In this document: piece by piece, positions 1 to 12,910 of the stretch
Layout of the letters: the number at the start of each line of letters is the position of its first letter
Position numbering within the stretch: the stretch's first letter is position 1
From: Tillus elongatus
Lineage: Eukaryota; Arthropoda; Insecta; Coleoptera; Cleridae
Direction of reading: 5' to 3'
NCBI GenBank assembly: GCA_964006375.1
Contig: OZ023267.1
Coordinates: 22,069,739 to 22,133,738, forward strand
DNA length: 64,000 nt
Made by a program: the position numbers and the translations under genes
Notes under the pieces: generated by a model
The model's database searches: none
Told to the model about the DNA's origin: nothing
The model's input: only the letters and a program-made list of their open reading frames with translations

Positions 1-833
1 CTACCCGTCAAGTTGCACGAGAAAATGATGTTAGTCAATCAACAGTTTTAACGCGTTTTAAAAAACGAAAAAATACATCCCTATAAACTACAACAAGTTC
101 AAGAGTTGATTGACGGTGATTCTGATAGAAGACTGCAATTTTGTGAACAACTGCTGGACACGTTACAAATAAACGTTATTTTTCTGGTGACGTTCTATTT
201 TCCGATGGTGCAACATCTCTTTTGAATGGCGATGTAAACAGGCAAAATTGCAGATACCGGGCTGCCGAAAACCCCCACTAGCTGCGATAAACACACACTC
301 AGCGTCTTCAGAAGTTGACCGTTTGGGCTGGTATCATTGGTGATCACGTAGTTGGACCTGTTTTTATAGAAAACCTAAACGGTCCAAGATATTTAGAAAT
401 GCCAAGAGAACAGGTTGTCCCAATGTTAGTAGAATTCTATCCAAATGTAATGAAACCCAATATTCCCCAAGAAAGGATATGGTTTCAACAAGACGGTGCA
501 CCGCCCCACTTTGCTCTTCAACTACGAGAGTATTTACACGAAGTCTTTCCACAAAGATTGATTGGACAAAGCGGTTTCGTAGAATGGCGCGCTAGATCAC
601 CAGATCGTACACCTCTTGATTTCTTTTTATGGGGATACTGTAAAAAACAGAGTGTATAAAACGCAACCTATTGATTAAGATGATTTTAAAATGAAAATAA
701 CAACATCAATTAATGGATAAAGCATATTAGGCATTTTTTAACGAAACAAGCAAATATCTCCATCGTTTTAAGCACATCTGTAAGCCACAACTCTCAAGAA
801 AAAATCGATTAATTTGGAGTGCCATGTGTAAAC
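1..833 (+). pseudogene. DD41D mariner-like transposase remnant (copy M1)
   Basis: Decayed transposase of the IS630-Tc1-mariner superfamily, which cuts and pastes DNA at TA sites. An open stretch at 315-659 carries the second catalytic region (FQQDGAPPHF), then RSPDRTPLDFFLWG. From the Asp of DGAPP to the Asp of PLD there are 41 residues, the DD41D spacing reported for rosa-like mariner relatives. Upstream (1-314) a helix-turn-helix-like piece (TRQVARENDVSQSTV) is readable only with frame changes and stops. The reading also breaks after the FLWGYCKK segment, although 3' homology continues to about 830. The window cuts the 5' end and no inverted repeats were identified. Not functional. Confidence 0.85.
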
Positions 834-835
834 AC

Positions 836-1432
836 TACTAAGTGTCTTGCAAATTAGAATGCCAAATGATTAAGAGTCACCTAGTGTCTCAATTCACACA
901 GTATCATCCTCATATCTTATACATTGTGTTCATAATAAATATGGAAACATACCCTTTGGCAATCTATTACCCAATTTGGACTATGATCGGACCAGCATCC
1001 TACATTTTGGGAAGATACGATTCATTATTTCTAAAAGTAGCTAGGTGAAGATTGGAACCTGTGATGAGCAATGATAAGTAAGACGAAAAATATTATTTTT
1101 CATCCCCGGTTGACATTAACTTTGTTAGTGAAACGATCATCAGTTCTTTAAAAGGATGCATTGTGGTGATTTGGGATCTCCAAGTGTACTTATCAGTGCT
1201 CAACACAGGTTCTTTACTAGAGCTAGTTTCATAAATAATGGAGCGGCATCTTCCCAAAATTTAAGATGCTGGTCATATCAAAGTCCAAATTGAGTAATAC
1301 ATTGCAGAGGGCTATGTTTCCGTATTTACTATGAACACTCTGTATAAGACATGCGGATGATATTGTGTGAATTGATACGCTAGGTGACTTTTAATCCATT
1401 GGAAATCTAATATTTGCAAGGCACTCAGTAGC
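836..1432. repeat. Long imperfect palindrome (foldback-type repeat)
   Basis: The left arm (about 836-1018) is the reverse complement of the right arm (about 1243-1432) over about 185 bp with scattered mismatches; for example GTCACCTAG on the left matches CTAGGTGAC on the right. The 225-bp centre holds a second, nested inverted repeat (about 1052-1080 against 1187-1212) with GAACCTGTG and CACAGGTTC ends, plus a hammerhead-like sequence. The centre is the same repeat that follows the Penelope-like element at 11.1 kb and recurs at 15.7 kb. This fits an inverted pair of Penelope-like element ends, but no coding sequence remains. Confidence 0.75.
1104..1143 (+). ncRNA. Decayed hammerhead ribozyme-like motif
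   Basis: Same family as the hammerhead at 11102-11142. GAAAC (1130-1134), a TTAAC/GTTAG stem II and the ATCAG segment after the core are kept, but the CTGATGA core has changed to CGGTTGA (1107-1113). Catalytic activity is unlikely. Confidence 0.4.
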
Positions 1433-1723
1433 ATTTCCACAGGGCACTAAAAAAAGTCTTTTTTCATGTTTTGCACTCAAGTTGTGAACACTCGATATAA
1501 GTAACGATATTGAAATTTGAGATTTGTGGTTTACAAATGTGCCTAAATCGATAGAGATATTTGTTTTTTTTTCGCAAAAAAATGCCTAATATCCTTTAAT
1601 CATTTTGGGGTCTTATTTGTTGGCGTAGTTGGCTATGGAAGAAGCAAATCATAAAACTTTTTTTTTTGAAAATCGGCCGACCCTTTATGAAATAATGAAT
1701 TGTGGCCACTAAAAGTACACACA

Positions 1724-1726
<3 letters not shown>
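1433..1726. other. Unassigned AT-rich spacer
   Basis: No gene or clear repeat end was recognised. Homopolymer A/T runs are common. It leads into the (TA)n array at 1727. Confidence 0.4.

Positions 1727-1808
<82 letters not shown>
1727..1808. repeat. (TA)n microsatellite, left flank of M2
   Basis: About 41 uninterrupted TA units. It abuts the left inverted repeat of a DD41D element. With the array at 3555-3626 it was probably one array, split by insertion at a TA target. Confidence 0.95.
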
Positions 1809-1811
<3 letters not shown>

Positions 1812-3551
1812 GGTGGCGCATTGAAAACGAAACAGACCGATTTGCGTCCAAAGATTTTTTTTAAGAAACGCTGAAACACGTCAATTTTAATATTGAGGGG
1901 GGCATGTTTTGACATAAAACTCAACTTTGTCACATCAACCCCTTAAGGGTGGTGACAACAACCCTTATATTTTAAATAGGGAACATGGGTCGAGTGTCAA
2001 AACCAAACGTTCAAAAATGTTTATTCAGTTAAGTAAGTGTTCAAATTGTTGACCACCAGCTTCCATACAAAAGTACAAATTTTGTTCAAAACGAGCTGAC
2101 ATTCAGGAGCATTTGTGGAGTTATTAGATGGCATTCTTCAACAATGCTTTGTCGTAATTCTTCCAGAGACTCCGGTTCTGTTGCGTAAATTCTACTCTTT
2201 AAATGGCCCCAGAGAAAAAGGTCTAAAGGGGTTAAATCTGGTGATCTAGGGGGCCACTCAATAGCACCTCTACGCCCAATCCATTGATCTAGAAACTCTC
2301 TGTTCAAAAACTCACGTCGTGAAAAATACGGAGGAGCTCCATCTTGTTGAAACACTAATTGATTTTCTTGATAGCGTTCATCATTTTTAACAACGTCAAT
2401 TAGTAGAGGGTAAACGATATTTTCTAGTAACTCCAAATACGTTTCGCCACACAAATTGCCATCAAGAAAAATTGGCGCGATTAAACGGTCTCCAAAAATG
2501 CCCGTAGACATTCAATTTCTATGGAGTTTGAGTGTGGACTTCGTGAAAATTTCTTGGATTATTATCTGCCTAATAACGACAATTATGACGATCGACTGTA
2601 GAGTTTAATAAAAACGTACACTCGCCTGAAAAACAGATATTGAACAGAAAGTTCCCATTATCAGCTAGTCGTGCAGTCTTAACTTCACAAAACTCCAGCC
2701 ACCGATCAAAATCATCTTCATTCAGTTGTTGTACAAGATGAATTTTATACGGGTGAAATTTATGATTCTTCAATATTCGCTGAATAGTTCTTCTTTTGAT
2801 GTTTGAAACAGTGGTCAATTTTCTTGTGCTCAAAGTTGGATCTGAAGCAATTTTTCCTAAAACTTTAATCTCAGTAGTCTCATTTTTAACCGGAAATTCA
2901 CGTTCCGGATCCCGTTTTTTGTTGGCTACTGAACCACTTTGTCGAAACTTTGCAACTAACTCCAAAATGTATTTTCTGTTAACATATCTGTTCGGATGTC
3001 GTTCATTAAACAAATTTGCGGTACGGTTGGACACAGTCATCGTTTTTGAAAAAAGAGTAATTATTTCAACTCTTTCTTCTACCGAATACACCATTGTGAA
3101 ATTAATTTTCGGGAGTACTATCAAGTATCAAACCGACCGATAAACTGAAATAATAAACCGCATTTCTGTCATTCCGATAAGAAATGTTCTGATAGTCACT
3201 TTTTTGTTTACAAACCAACAAAACATTGACTATCAGCACGTTTCTTATCGGAATGAGTGGAATGCGTTTTTGCATTTTCAACTGTGTATAATTTTTAAAC
3301 GAGTTAATGAAACTTAAAAAAAAATTGTGTGCTGAATTCGGAAAAGAAAGAGCTTTCAAATGATGTAGCACTCGACTCACGTTCCCTATTTAAAATATAA
3401 GGGTTGTTATCACCACCCTTAGGGGGTTGATATCACAAAGTTGAGTTTTATGTAAAAAACATGTCCCCCAATACTAAAATTGACGTGTTTCAGCGTTCCT
3501 TAAAAAATATTCTCTGGACGAAAATCGGTCTGTTTCGTTTCCAATGCGCCA

Positions 3552-3554
<3 letters not shown>
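1809..3554 (-). mobile_element. DD41D mariner-like transposon M2, near full length
   Basis: A 1.75-kb element bounded by long terminal inverted repeats: left about 1809-1985, right about 3384-3554 inverted, about 175 bp each with a few mismatches and small indels. Shared terminal sequence includes GGCGCATTG and AACGAAACAGACCGATTT. The transposase lies on the minus strand between them. Both ends abut (TA)n arrays, so the element landed inside a TA microsatellite, as expected for a TA-targeting transposase. A related right end occurs at about 43010 and a lone terminal fragment at 43418-43462. Confidence 0.9.
2025..3094 (-). pseudogene. DD41D mariner-like transposase, inactivated
   Basis: Minus-strand transposase; the ATG at 3094-3092 begins MVYSVEERVEI. 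The N-terminal part (VNRKYILELVAKF) looks like the DUF4817 DNA-binding region, followed by a second helix-turn-helix (STRKL...RTIQRILKNHKFHPYKIHLVQQL). The first catalytic motif reads FSGECTF where the copy at 42 kb has FSDECTF, so the first catalytic Asp is Gly. The second region reads QQDGAPPYF then RSPDLTPLD, with two residues lost between them. A TGG-to-TAG stop follows RHNCRY near 2570, another stop and a frameshift occur near 2510-2530, and a frameshift near 2095 alters the end (compare EAGGQQFEHLLN at the 42-kb copy). Full length would be about 350 residues. Dead. Confidence 0.9.

Positions 3555-3626
<72 letters not shown>
3555..3626. repeat. (TA)n microsatellite, right flank of M2
   Basis: 36 TA units directly after the right inverted repeat of M2. 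Confidence 0.95.
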
Positions 3627-5215
<1,589 letters not shown>

Positions 5216-5449
5216 GTTGAAACGCTAAAACTCTGGTAGTCTTAGATAAGTACGCATTAGCGCCTTGTCAGTTAAAAATATGGCTCAAAATGACTAACAA
5301 GCTTCTAGATCTGTGTCTCAGCCGTCATTTTCCTTCATTTCATTAATATATAAGAAAAAAAAAACAATTTTAAACAAAAACTGTATTGTGTAAATAATCA
5401 AGACTATACTAGAGTACATACCCGTTAGCACATACATCTGTCAGTCGGC

Positions 5450-5765
5450 AAAAGCCGATAGGTGGAGGAAGCAGTGTGGATATAATAAGGGGCTCCTATA
5501 ACACGCGTTCTAATCTCAATTAGTGACCACTTTTTTTATATATTTTTAGTCTCATTTCATTTTGCCGTTAGCTGATCAGATTGTATAATTCCGATGACTT
5601 TTTTAGCGAGTTTTTGTATGACAAATTCAATTAGGACGAGATGAAAACTTAAGACTTAATTAAAATTGAATAGCACATCTGTTTGTTTGCTATTGCCCTA
5701 ACTTAGTGAAACCGTCCCATACTTAATACAGTCGTAGACTTTTTCCGTGGCTTCGCAAGTGCTTG
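5450..5765 (+). mobile_element. tRNA-derived SINE, family B (forward copy)
   Basis: The head around 5454-5550 includes a degenerate B box (CGTTCTAATCTC). The body (TTAGTGACC, then CGTTAGCTGATCAGATTG, then ACTTAGTGAAACCGT and CAGTCGTAGACTTTTTCCGTGG) matches the reverse complement of 45375-45697 along its length. Two diverged copies in opposite orientation with a tRNA-like head support a Pol III SINE. Target-site duplications were not resolved. Confidence 0.6.
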
Positions 5766-5794
5766 TTCTTTTCTGCAACTGATTTCAATTTTTT

Positions 5795-6360
<566 letters not shown>

Positions 6361-6811
6361 TAAGTTTTTATTATGTGTCTTCTAGAAAAGTCAAACCTGC
6401 GTTTTTAAACGTCAAAAGTAGTGATTATTTGGCAACTATTCTAACCTAATGCGGGTTTCAGACAATAAACATTGCAAGAAATGTGCTCACATTTCAGTTT
6501 CAATGGCTGTTGTTCTTCATATAACTAAAATATTACTTGAAAAAAGTTATGTGAAATAGACTTTTTCTGCAATTTTAGCAGCAGTTTAAATTATAGATGA
6601 AACACTTTAAGTCAAAAAATCGATAAGTGGACAAACTATATGCAACTGGTAGTAATAGTCTGGATGCAGAAAGTGGGTTATGGTAGCGCATTTTGGTCAA
6701 CTTTTTTTTATATTTTATGAAACTAAAACGTTTTACAAAGGCTCTTTATCCAATTTTTGTAACTATAATTTAGGTACGTTTTGTATTTCTTAAAGAACAA
6801 AGTGAATACTG
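6361..6811. other. Unassigned region with one isolated element end
   Basis: No gene. At 6660-6710 a diverged (TA)n-core element end is visible (GTCTGGATGCAGAAAGTGGG then TTATGGTAGCGCATTTT), with no recognisable body after it. Confidence 0.5.
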
Positions 6812-7100
6812 GGGTCAATCCCAAGGTTCTCCTTTCACTTTTTCAGTACATATTGTAACATTAACATCAAAAGTTGTGGCATTGTATTTGAGCAAGTTGA
6901 ATGTCTGCATGTTTCGCCCTTCGTAGAGAGCGTAAAGAAATCGGTTCCACGTCCATGCGATCTTGGGAAAGTTAAATATCGCTAACCTCGTTACAAAAAG
7001 GCAGGGGTTCGGCAAAATTTCCAGGATAGTGAGATGAAACTGCTCCCTGGCTTGGTGATTGGTCACATTATCGGAAATACACCGCCGTTAAAGAAACAAA
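6812..7100 (+). mobile_element. tRNA-derived SINE, family A (forward, 5' truncated)
   Basis: Begins inside the B box (GGGGTCAATCCCAAGG) and continues through CTTTCACTTTTTCAGTACA, GAGCAAGTTGAATGTCTGCA, a CCATGCGATC segment and CAAAATTTCCAGGATAGTG. It is the reverse complement of the longer copies at 18231-18562 and 37385-37716. The A box half is missing. The open frame at 6815-7066 on the other strand is incidental. Confidence 0.7.
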
Positions 7101-7648
7101 AAATACACAAAGAACAAACTGTTAAAAGCTTGTAAATCGGAAATAAAACTAAGAGGCAAGTCCTGGTACTTGAATACTGAATTGAAGTTTCAATTCACAA
7201 GTACGTACTTTCATCCACTTAACGTTTTTGTGCTATTCAAATTAGAGTCAAGGATCAAAAACAAATATCAATGATCGTGTTTCACTTCACTGGTAGAATT
7301 TTCCATTAAATTACATGCATGTACATGAATTCTAAACACATCCACTATCAATCTGAATGAAACCCCCAGAGAGAAATATCTCCTGCCCCAGCACCGGTTT
7401 TTCGGAATGCGGCTCCGGAAACTTGTCATGGTGTTTGATATATGCGTTATCCGTGTTCATGTGTCGTCGCTTCTATTACCTGTTTATTACCCCTTTTCTT
7501 ATTGCTCTCTACAGAATTTAATATATAGGTGTGTAGAGTATTGAATATCTTCCACTCGAACTTTAAACGAAATGATGTGCCTATCGCACTGATATCACTT
7601 TTATGTCTTATTGTTTTTCGTAATATAATAGAAAACAATAATTACTTT
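7101..7648. other. Unassigned region before the hAT element
   Basis: No coding sequence or repeat end recognised. ATTACTTT at 7641-7648 is a possible degenerate 8-bp target duplication of the adjacent hAT element (compare AATACTTC just after it). Confidence 0.35.
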
Positions 7649-9858
7649 CAGGGGCGTGCGGTGACATTTCAAATAAGGGAAGCAATTCTTAGAAACTTAC
7701 CTATTTGTAGTGTAACTCGATTCTTCTGTCGTTTTTGGAAAATTCGTTAATAATGTCGTCATGTAACTGTGGATTCTGGGACATTTCCTGGACGAGTTTA
7801 TTTTCAACTGACAAAATTGAAATTTGGGAAAGTCTTTCCTGTCCTGTTGAATTTCTAACAAAACTCTTGATACGTTTCAATATAGAAAAATTTCGTTCGA
7901 AAGGTGCACTAGTAGCAGGAATTGTTAATACTAATTCACATAATTTGAACACTTCAGAATATGAATTTTCCAATTTTGATTGTTTTAAGAAAGTTAAAAG
8001 TTCACTCGCGTTAGTTTTTGTGTCAATAACATCGGGTTCATAAATGACTGTAAGTTATGATCGTAATAAGGCTTTGTCAAAATAATGTCCATAGTGGTGA
8101 AATAATGATTTGAATGAATCTTCTGGGAAAGGTATCCCTTTAAATCCTCCAAAATTACACAACTTATCAAATTCATTCCCTTTTTGAATTATAATCACTA
8201 CTTTTTTTCAGGCAAAAACCAATGTAATTTATTTTAGATTGCAATATGTTAAATACATTATCTGAAAACGGAAATATTTCCGAAAATATATTAAGTAAAA
8301 AATTCAAATTAAAGTCTCCTTTCAAACCTTCTAAAAATCCTCTAGAACTATTTATTGTTTCTGCGTCCCAATTTTTGCTATTTTCCATTATGTTTTCAAA
8401 AAGTTAAATTAACGAATCACGGTGTTCAAATATAGTTAACACAAGTCTGCCGTTGTAGTTCCATCGGGTTGCAGCTACTTTGGGTAAACGTTTTTTAACA
8501 ATTCAGTCTAAGGCTTGTGTGCGCTTCGTAGATTTGGAAAAAAGCTGCCATTTAACACTTTACATCCTTTAATATGATTTACAGATTGGGATAAAATTAA
8601 ATTAAATTTATGAGCACAGCAGTGTACAAATAGAGCAATGAAGAACGTTTCCTCACTTTAGCTTAAAGACCTCCTAAATGTCCGGCCATAACAGCAGCCC
8701 CATAATAGCTTTGGGCATTTAATTTATTATCAGGCTCCTCAATATCTTTCATAATATTAAGCACAATTTTATATAGAGCGTTTGCGGTACGACCTTCTGT
8801 CACATTTTTGAAGCCTAAAAATCTTTCTTGTACACTCCCATCCATTTTTACGTAGCGTATTACTACAGATAGTTTGCTTAAATTAGTTACATCGGTTGTT
8901 TCATCTAGAACAATAGCAATGAAACGAATCTGTTTAATTTCAGATTTAATTATGTTCAAAATAATAGTGGCAGCAGGCGAAATTAAGTCATTCTGAATGC
9001 GATTTTATGTCCCGCAAAAAATGTTAGGCTGATCCAAGCGATTTTTGAAACTATTTTGGATTTAAGTCTACAAGACCAACAAAACAGTTTATTCCTGTTT
9101 TCACAACCCTTTAACCATTCATATTGTTTATAAGTTTTTTCTGCGTTGAAATGTCGAATAGGTACATGTTTTAATTCTTGTATTTAAGTTTTTTAGAGTA
9201 GGTTTCGGCCTACCTTTATTAATAATAGCAAGTTTTTCAGCAAACTGTAAAGCTGAAAATCCTTTAGTTTATCAAAAAAACACACAATACAATTACAGTT
9301 ATTATTACCACTTGTTTGTAAAGTTTGTAAATCCCCACCCCACCGTCATCGCTGTTAAAAGCTGATCTACTTGCAGCCATATTAATAATCATAAAATGCC
9401 AATGTATTTAACTTAGTCGACTGCTTATATCTACGAAATAATCAGGCACATTCACGTTGTACTCGCATCGGGTCTTCGTAGTACAACACGTTCTAAAAAC
9501 ACGCGTACATCGCGCCAAGCCGGGGTTTCTTTTATAAAGTTGCCTGCTGACTACGTGTATTTAACTTAAGTCATTGCATCCACTCCTAGTATCAGATCAG
9601 GTTCATGCTGTCCGCATGCGGTTGCATTTACTGGGACGACGTCATTGCTAGGAGCGTATATACAAATACAGTATGATGCATAATAAATAATTATGTGTGT
9701 GAGCTTGCGAAATAAAAACTTAATAGTTAAATTAGTTTCAGAATTTGAAATTTAATATTTAAAATACAAAAGGGATTTTAAATAATGCGGTTTAGGTATG
9801 TAGTCGTTATTTTAAAGGAAGCAATGCTTCCCTTGCTTCCATGGACCGCACGCCACTA
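7649..9858 (-). mobile_element. hAT transposon, ZMYM1-like type, degenerate
   Basis: The ends are short inverted repeats. The left end reads CAGGGGCGTGCGGTGACATT. The right end, read inverted, gives TAGTGGCGTGCGGT followed by AAGGGAAGCA-type sequence that also occurs at the left end. A broken transposase fills the minus strand. The 8-bp flanks ATTACTTT and AATACTTC agree at six positions, which fits the 8-bp duplication typical of hAT elements. Confidence 0.8.
7701..9300 (-). pseudogene. hAT-family transposase (DUF4371 / ZMYM1-like), broken
   Basis: The piece at 8663-8959 reads IAIVLDETTDVTNLSKLSV, the first catalytic region of the DUF4371-type RNase H fold, then AQSYYGAAVMAG. The family normally has a catalytic Asp in that motif (SYDGA), so here Asp has become Tyr. 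The C-terminal piece at 7701-7973 contains ELVLTIPATSAPFERNFSIL, the hAT dimerisation domain. Two further fragments (8173-8388, 7994-8176) lie between them in different frames. Upstream, PNIFCGT and NDLISPAA can be read to about 9000. The frameshifts, stops and lost Asp make it inactive. No BED zinc finger was seen. Confidence 0.85.
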
Positions 9859-10019
9859 ATACTTCAGTGAGATTTAGTATAACCTGCATTCTGTCTGTAA
9901 ATTGGTATATACAGGGTGTTAATTAGGTACGGGACAAACCTGCAGGATTGAATATCCTTAAAAAAAGTTTGTATAAACATTATTTCCAACTTATATACAA
10001 TTAAACAATAAATTTGATT

Positions 10020-10830
10020 CTATAACATTTACCCACGAATTAGAAATTAATAATAAATTACCCTTTCTAGATGTACTAGTTATCAAGAATAAAGACACTT
10101 TAGAATTCGATGTCTATAGAAAGGACACCACTACTCTAAGCTACATCCCGAACGACTCACATCATACCTACGCACAAAAAATGGCCAGTCTGAATTTTTA
10201 AGTAAATTAGTTTTCCTTTAAACAAAAGTAGATATACCAAAGAATTAAATTATATTGAGAACGTGGCCGAATATAACAGATACGTTGGAAAAATTAATCA
10301 ACAAACAGAAAATGTTGACGGAATCAACGACGTTCAGAAGAGAAAAATCGGAAAAAAACTTTGTATATCTTAGAATCACGAGGGGTCTAGACAGCATTTT
10401 TTAAAAACTCAACTTACAGCTAACATTTTCAATAACAAATACCTTAAAAAACTTGCTAGGTAACCCAAAAGACAAGAAGAGCAAGGACAAGATGTCGGAA
10501 ATTTATGAAATAAGTTGTAAAGATTGTAATCTTAAATACGTCGGACAAACAAAAAGATAGATTGGAATTAGATTCAAAGAACACTTATCCCAATTACGTT
10601 ACGGTACTGTAGATAGGTCTTTCGTCGCCCGACACATTTGAGATAATAATAATTACATTGATAAAGAAAATCTGAAATTAATAAAAAAAGTTAGAAAACC
10701 AGGACAACTAAACGCGTTCGAAAGCGTATATATTGCGAAATATAGTTAAAACAAAAAATGTATGAACGCTTCACCATCGCCAATTACGAGTCACCTGATC
10801 GATTGCTTTGTTAAATAAAATTCCCACGTT
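10020..10830 (+). pseudogene. PLE reverse transcriptase C-terminus plus GIY-YIG nuclease
   Basis: 10058-10200 translates to PFLDVLVIKNKDTLEFDVYR, then YIPNDSHHTYAQKMASLN, the end of the Penelope reverse transcriptase. After several frame breaks, 10486-10760 reads EIYEISCKDCNLKYVGQTKR, a stop, then GIRFKEHLSQLRYG. This is the GIY-YIG-type endonuclease with the Cys pair placed as in Penelope proteins, ending FESVYIAKY. The nuclease nicks target DNA for reverse transcription. Stops (for example TAG near 10558) and frame changes show it is dead. Confidence 0.8.
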
Positions 10831-11101
10831 TCAGCACGTTCTAAAGATAACATAAGTATACAGATATTGCCGCCAAAGGAATCTGTGTTAATTTAGGTGT
10901 CGTTGAACCTTTTCAATACTATTACAGATGGGCACTTTTTAGATAAAGTAGTAGGGACAGTGAAAATACCTTGTCCGGCGATAAAAATACAATACACTGT
11001 AGAATTTGCCTGCGACTAGTTTCCCATCTCAGTTCGATCTCTTTACCTAAGATCCGGTATATAAGTTTATGTTAATTTTTTAAGTATTTAGAATGTTTCA
11101 T

Positions 11102-11142
11102 CCTCTGATGACGGTAACTTGGTTAGTGAAACGATCGTCAGG
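11102..11142 (+). ncRNA. Hammerhead ribozyme motif (PLE 3' segment), core complete
   Basis: All core parts are in order: CCT (11102-11104, stem I), CTGATGA (11105-11111), a stem II with TAAC/GTTA pairing around a TTG loop, GAAAC (11128-11132), a minimal stem III (CG, AT loop, CG), the cleavage triplet GTC (11137-11139), then AGG (11140-11142) pairing with CCT to close stem I. Self-cleavage would fall after 11139. Very short stem III is typical of Penelope-linked hammerheads, which are thought to act as dimers. Folding is inferred by eye. Confidence 0.75.
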
Positions 11143-11225
11143 TCTTTTAAAAGGTGTTGTGGTGATTTGGGTTCCCCAAGTGTACTTATCAGTGCTCATC
11201 ACAGGTTCCAATCTTCACTTAGTAC

Positions 11226-11877
11226 ATAATTCCCAAACCCCCTTGTTTTCCAGATACAGGATGTTTAATGTAAAAAAAAAAGCTTCTTCCAAATATCAAA
11301 AAGATTCAAGCCTGTCCTGTCACAGGAACCCGGTGACAATTGGACCAAAGAAAGCAACCATGGATTATTTCGTGCTATTTCATAAAGTGTTCAATTGACT
11401 GGACCCATGTCTGAGTTGGTTAAAATTTGTGGATTCACATCGCGGATTTCCAAACTTTCCAAAGCATCCAACTTGCGATATTATGTGGTTACTTTCAATA
11501 ACTTAAGACTACTACTGCCTATTTTATGTTTCGAGTCAATCATATATTGGGCAACGCTAGATTTTTCTGCTCTATTGAAATCGAAATGAGCTATCCCAGA
11601 CAGCACAGACATATTCTGAGAATATACCAGGAATGTTTCAAAAGAATATTCAAACATCCCCAGAACATTCTCATAAGGTACGATATATATTCATAGAACA
11701 TCCTATGAGCATGAGAATGGGACAGATTATGTCATACTAATAAGGTTCTTAGAATGTTATTTATAATATTCTTAGAAGCTCCCAGTATCTTCTGAAAATA
11801 TTTCACGAACATTCAACGAATCTTGTCAAAATGTTCATACATATACTCATGAGAACATTGCGTGTTTAAAAAAGATA
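11226..11877. other. Unassigned region with AGAATATTC/GAACATTC-rich stretch
   Basis: No gene recognised. From about 11605 to 11855 short, diverged words of the type GAATATTC, GAACATTC, AGAATATA and GAATGTT recur in both orientations, as in some palindromic DNA transposon ends. A full element was not defined. Confidence 0.4.
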
Positions 11878-12910
11878 TACAGGGTGTTTCGCATAAGAAA
11901 CGATACAGAGCAGGGAACCTAAAATATGGTGATTTGACGCAACTTACTCCTATACTAAGGTGCATCCCTGATAAGTTATAGGCCTTCAAAGTGGGGTTTT
12001 AAATTTCGAAAAAAAAATTTCAGTAATACTTCAACTTAGAAAAACAAATTAGGTACACGTTTTGCGTGTACCAAGAGCATTAATCGTTGGTGAGTAGAGT
12101 TCAATTGAAGCATTTCAAAGGGTTGAATAGTGGTGATGCACCCATCAAATGCGACAGAATTTTTTTAACTATTGGCGAATCTAAAAAATTATTATTTCAT
12201 TTGATGGTGATCTAAATTAAAAACCTTTTCTACTCTTGTTATTTTTCAAAAAACTTTTGTCGTTTTCAAGAAAAACCCGAATAACTAAAGACACATATAT
12301 TATTGGTTATTTAAAATTATCAAAAATTCAATAGATGCCTGTGAAATTACCATGTTGAAGAATTTCTATAACTTATCGATAGCAATTTTTTTATTTCTGT
12401 TGTTTGAGTTGTATGTTTTCTAATAAATTATACTTATTCACACTTCTTCCCTGATTGTCAAATTTGTCCTATACATAAGTTTATTGGAAAATATTCAATA
12501 TTCGATGATTTTTAGTAAGATTGATAAAATATGTTTCTTTACTTATTCGTGTTTTTCTTGAAAACAATAAAGTTTTTTGAAAATAAAAGGAGTAACCAAG
12601 TTTTAGAGTTAAATTTCTCATAAAATGAAATAATAATTTATTAAACCTACCAATATGTTAAAAAACTTCGACATTTTAAGGGTACATCCCCCCTAATCAA
12701 CCCTTTCAAATGCCTTAATTGAACTTACCATTGATTAACGCTCTTGGTACACTCAAAACGGGTACTAAACTTGTTTTTTCTAAGTTCGTCCGCGATTGTA
12801 ACGAAATGGAGGCTTGTGCCATGTTTCGTTCAAATCCTAATTCCGGATCATTTGAAAAAAATTTCCGAAAGTCTCACCATGGTTACCTCTCTGTTGGTAA
12901 ATTTTCTTAA
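11878..12910. mobile_element. Palindromic non-autonomous DNA element
   Basis: Begins after TA with CAGGGTGTTTCGCATAAG. Within it a long inverted repeat is visible: left arm about 12028-12310, right arm about 12515-12790. Landmarks are GTACCAAGAGC with CAATTGAAGCATTTCAAAGGG on the left, and CCCTTTCAAATGCC with GCTCTTGGTAC on the right. Both arms include the TTTTCAAGAAAAAC / GTTTTTCTTGAAAA words. The segment 12785-12905 after the right arm recurs at 43302-43410. No matching CAGGGTG end was found on the right, so that boundary is uncertain. Confidence 0.6.

Larger units (their letters stand above)
9990..11225 (+). mobile_element. Penelope-like retroelement (PLE), degenerate, 5' truncated
   Basis: Order on the plus strand: the end of a reverse transcriptase, a GIY-YIG endonuclease, then a non-coding 3' segment with a hammerhead ribozyme motif. 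This is the arrangement known for Penelope-like elements, and the 3' segment matches two other places in the window (about 1046-1235; 15713-15840). A different transposon end (TACAGGGTGTTAATTAGG) lies just upstream at about 9910. The first two thirds of the reverse transcriptase are absent. Confidence 0.8.

Noticed and set aside
842..1048. 68-codon open frame
   Set aside because: It lies wholly in one arm of the palindrome at 836-1432, with no homology signal.
1727..1808. CRISPR-like repetitive arrays
   Set aside because: The arrays are simple dinucleotide repeats without repeat-spacer structure, in a eukaryotic TE landscape.
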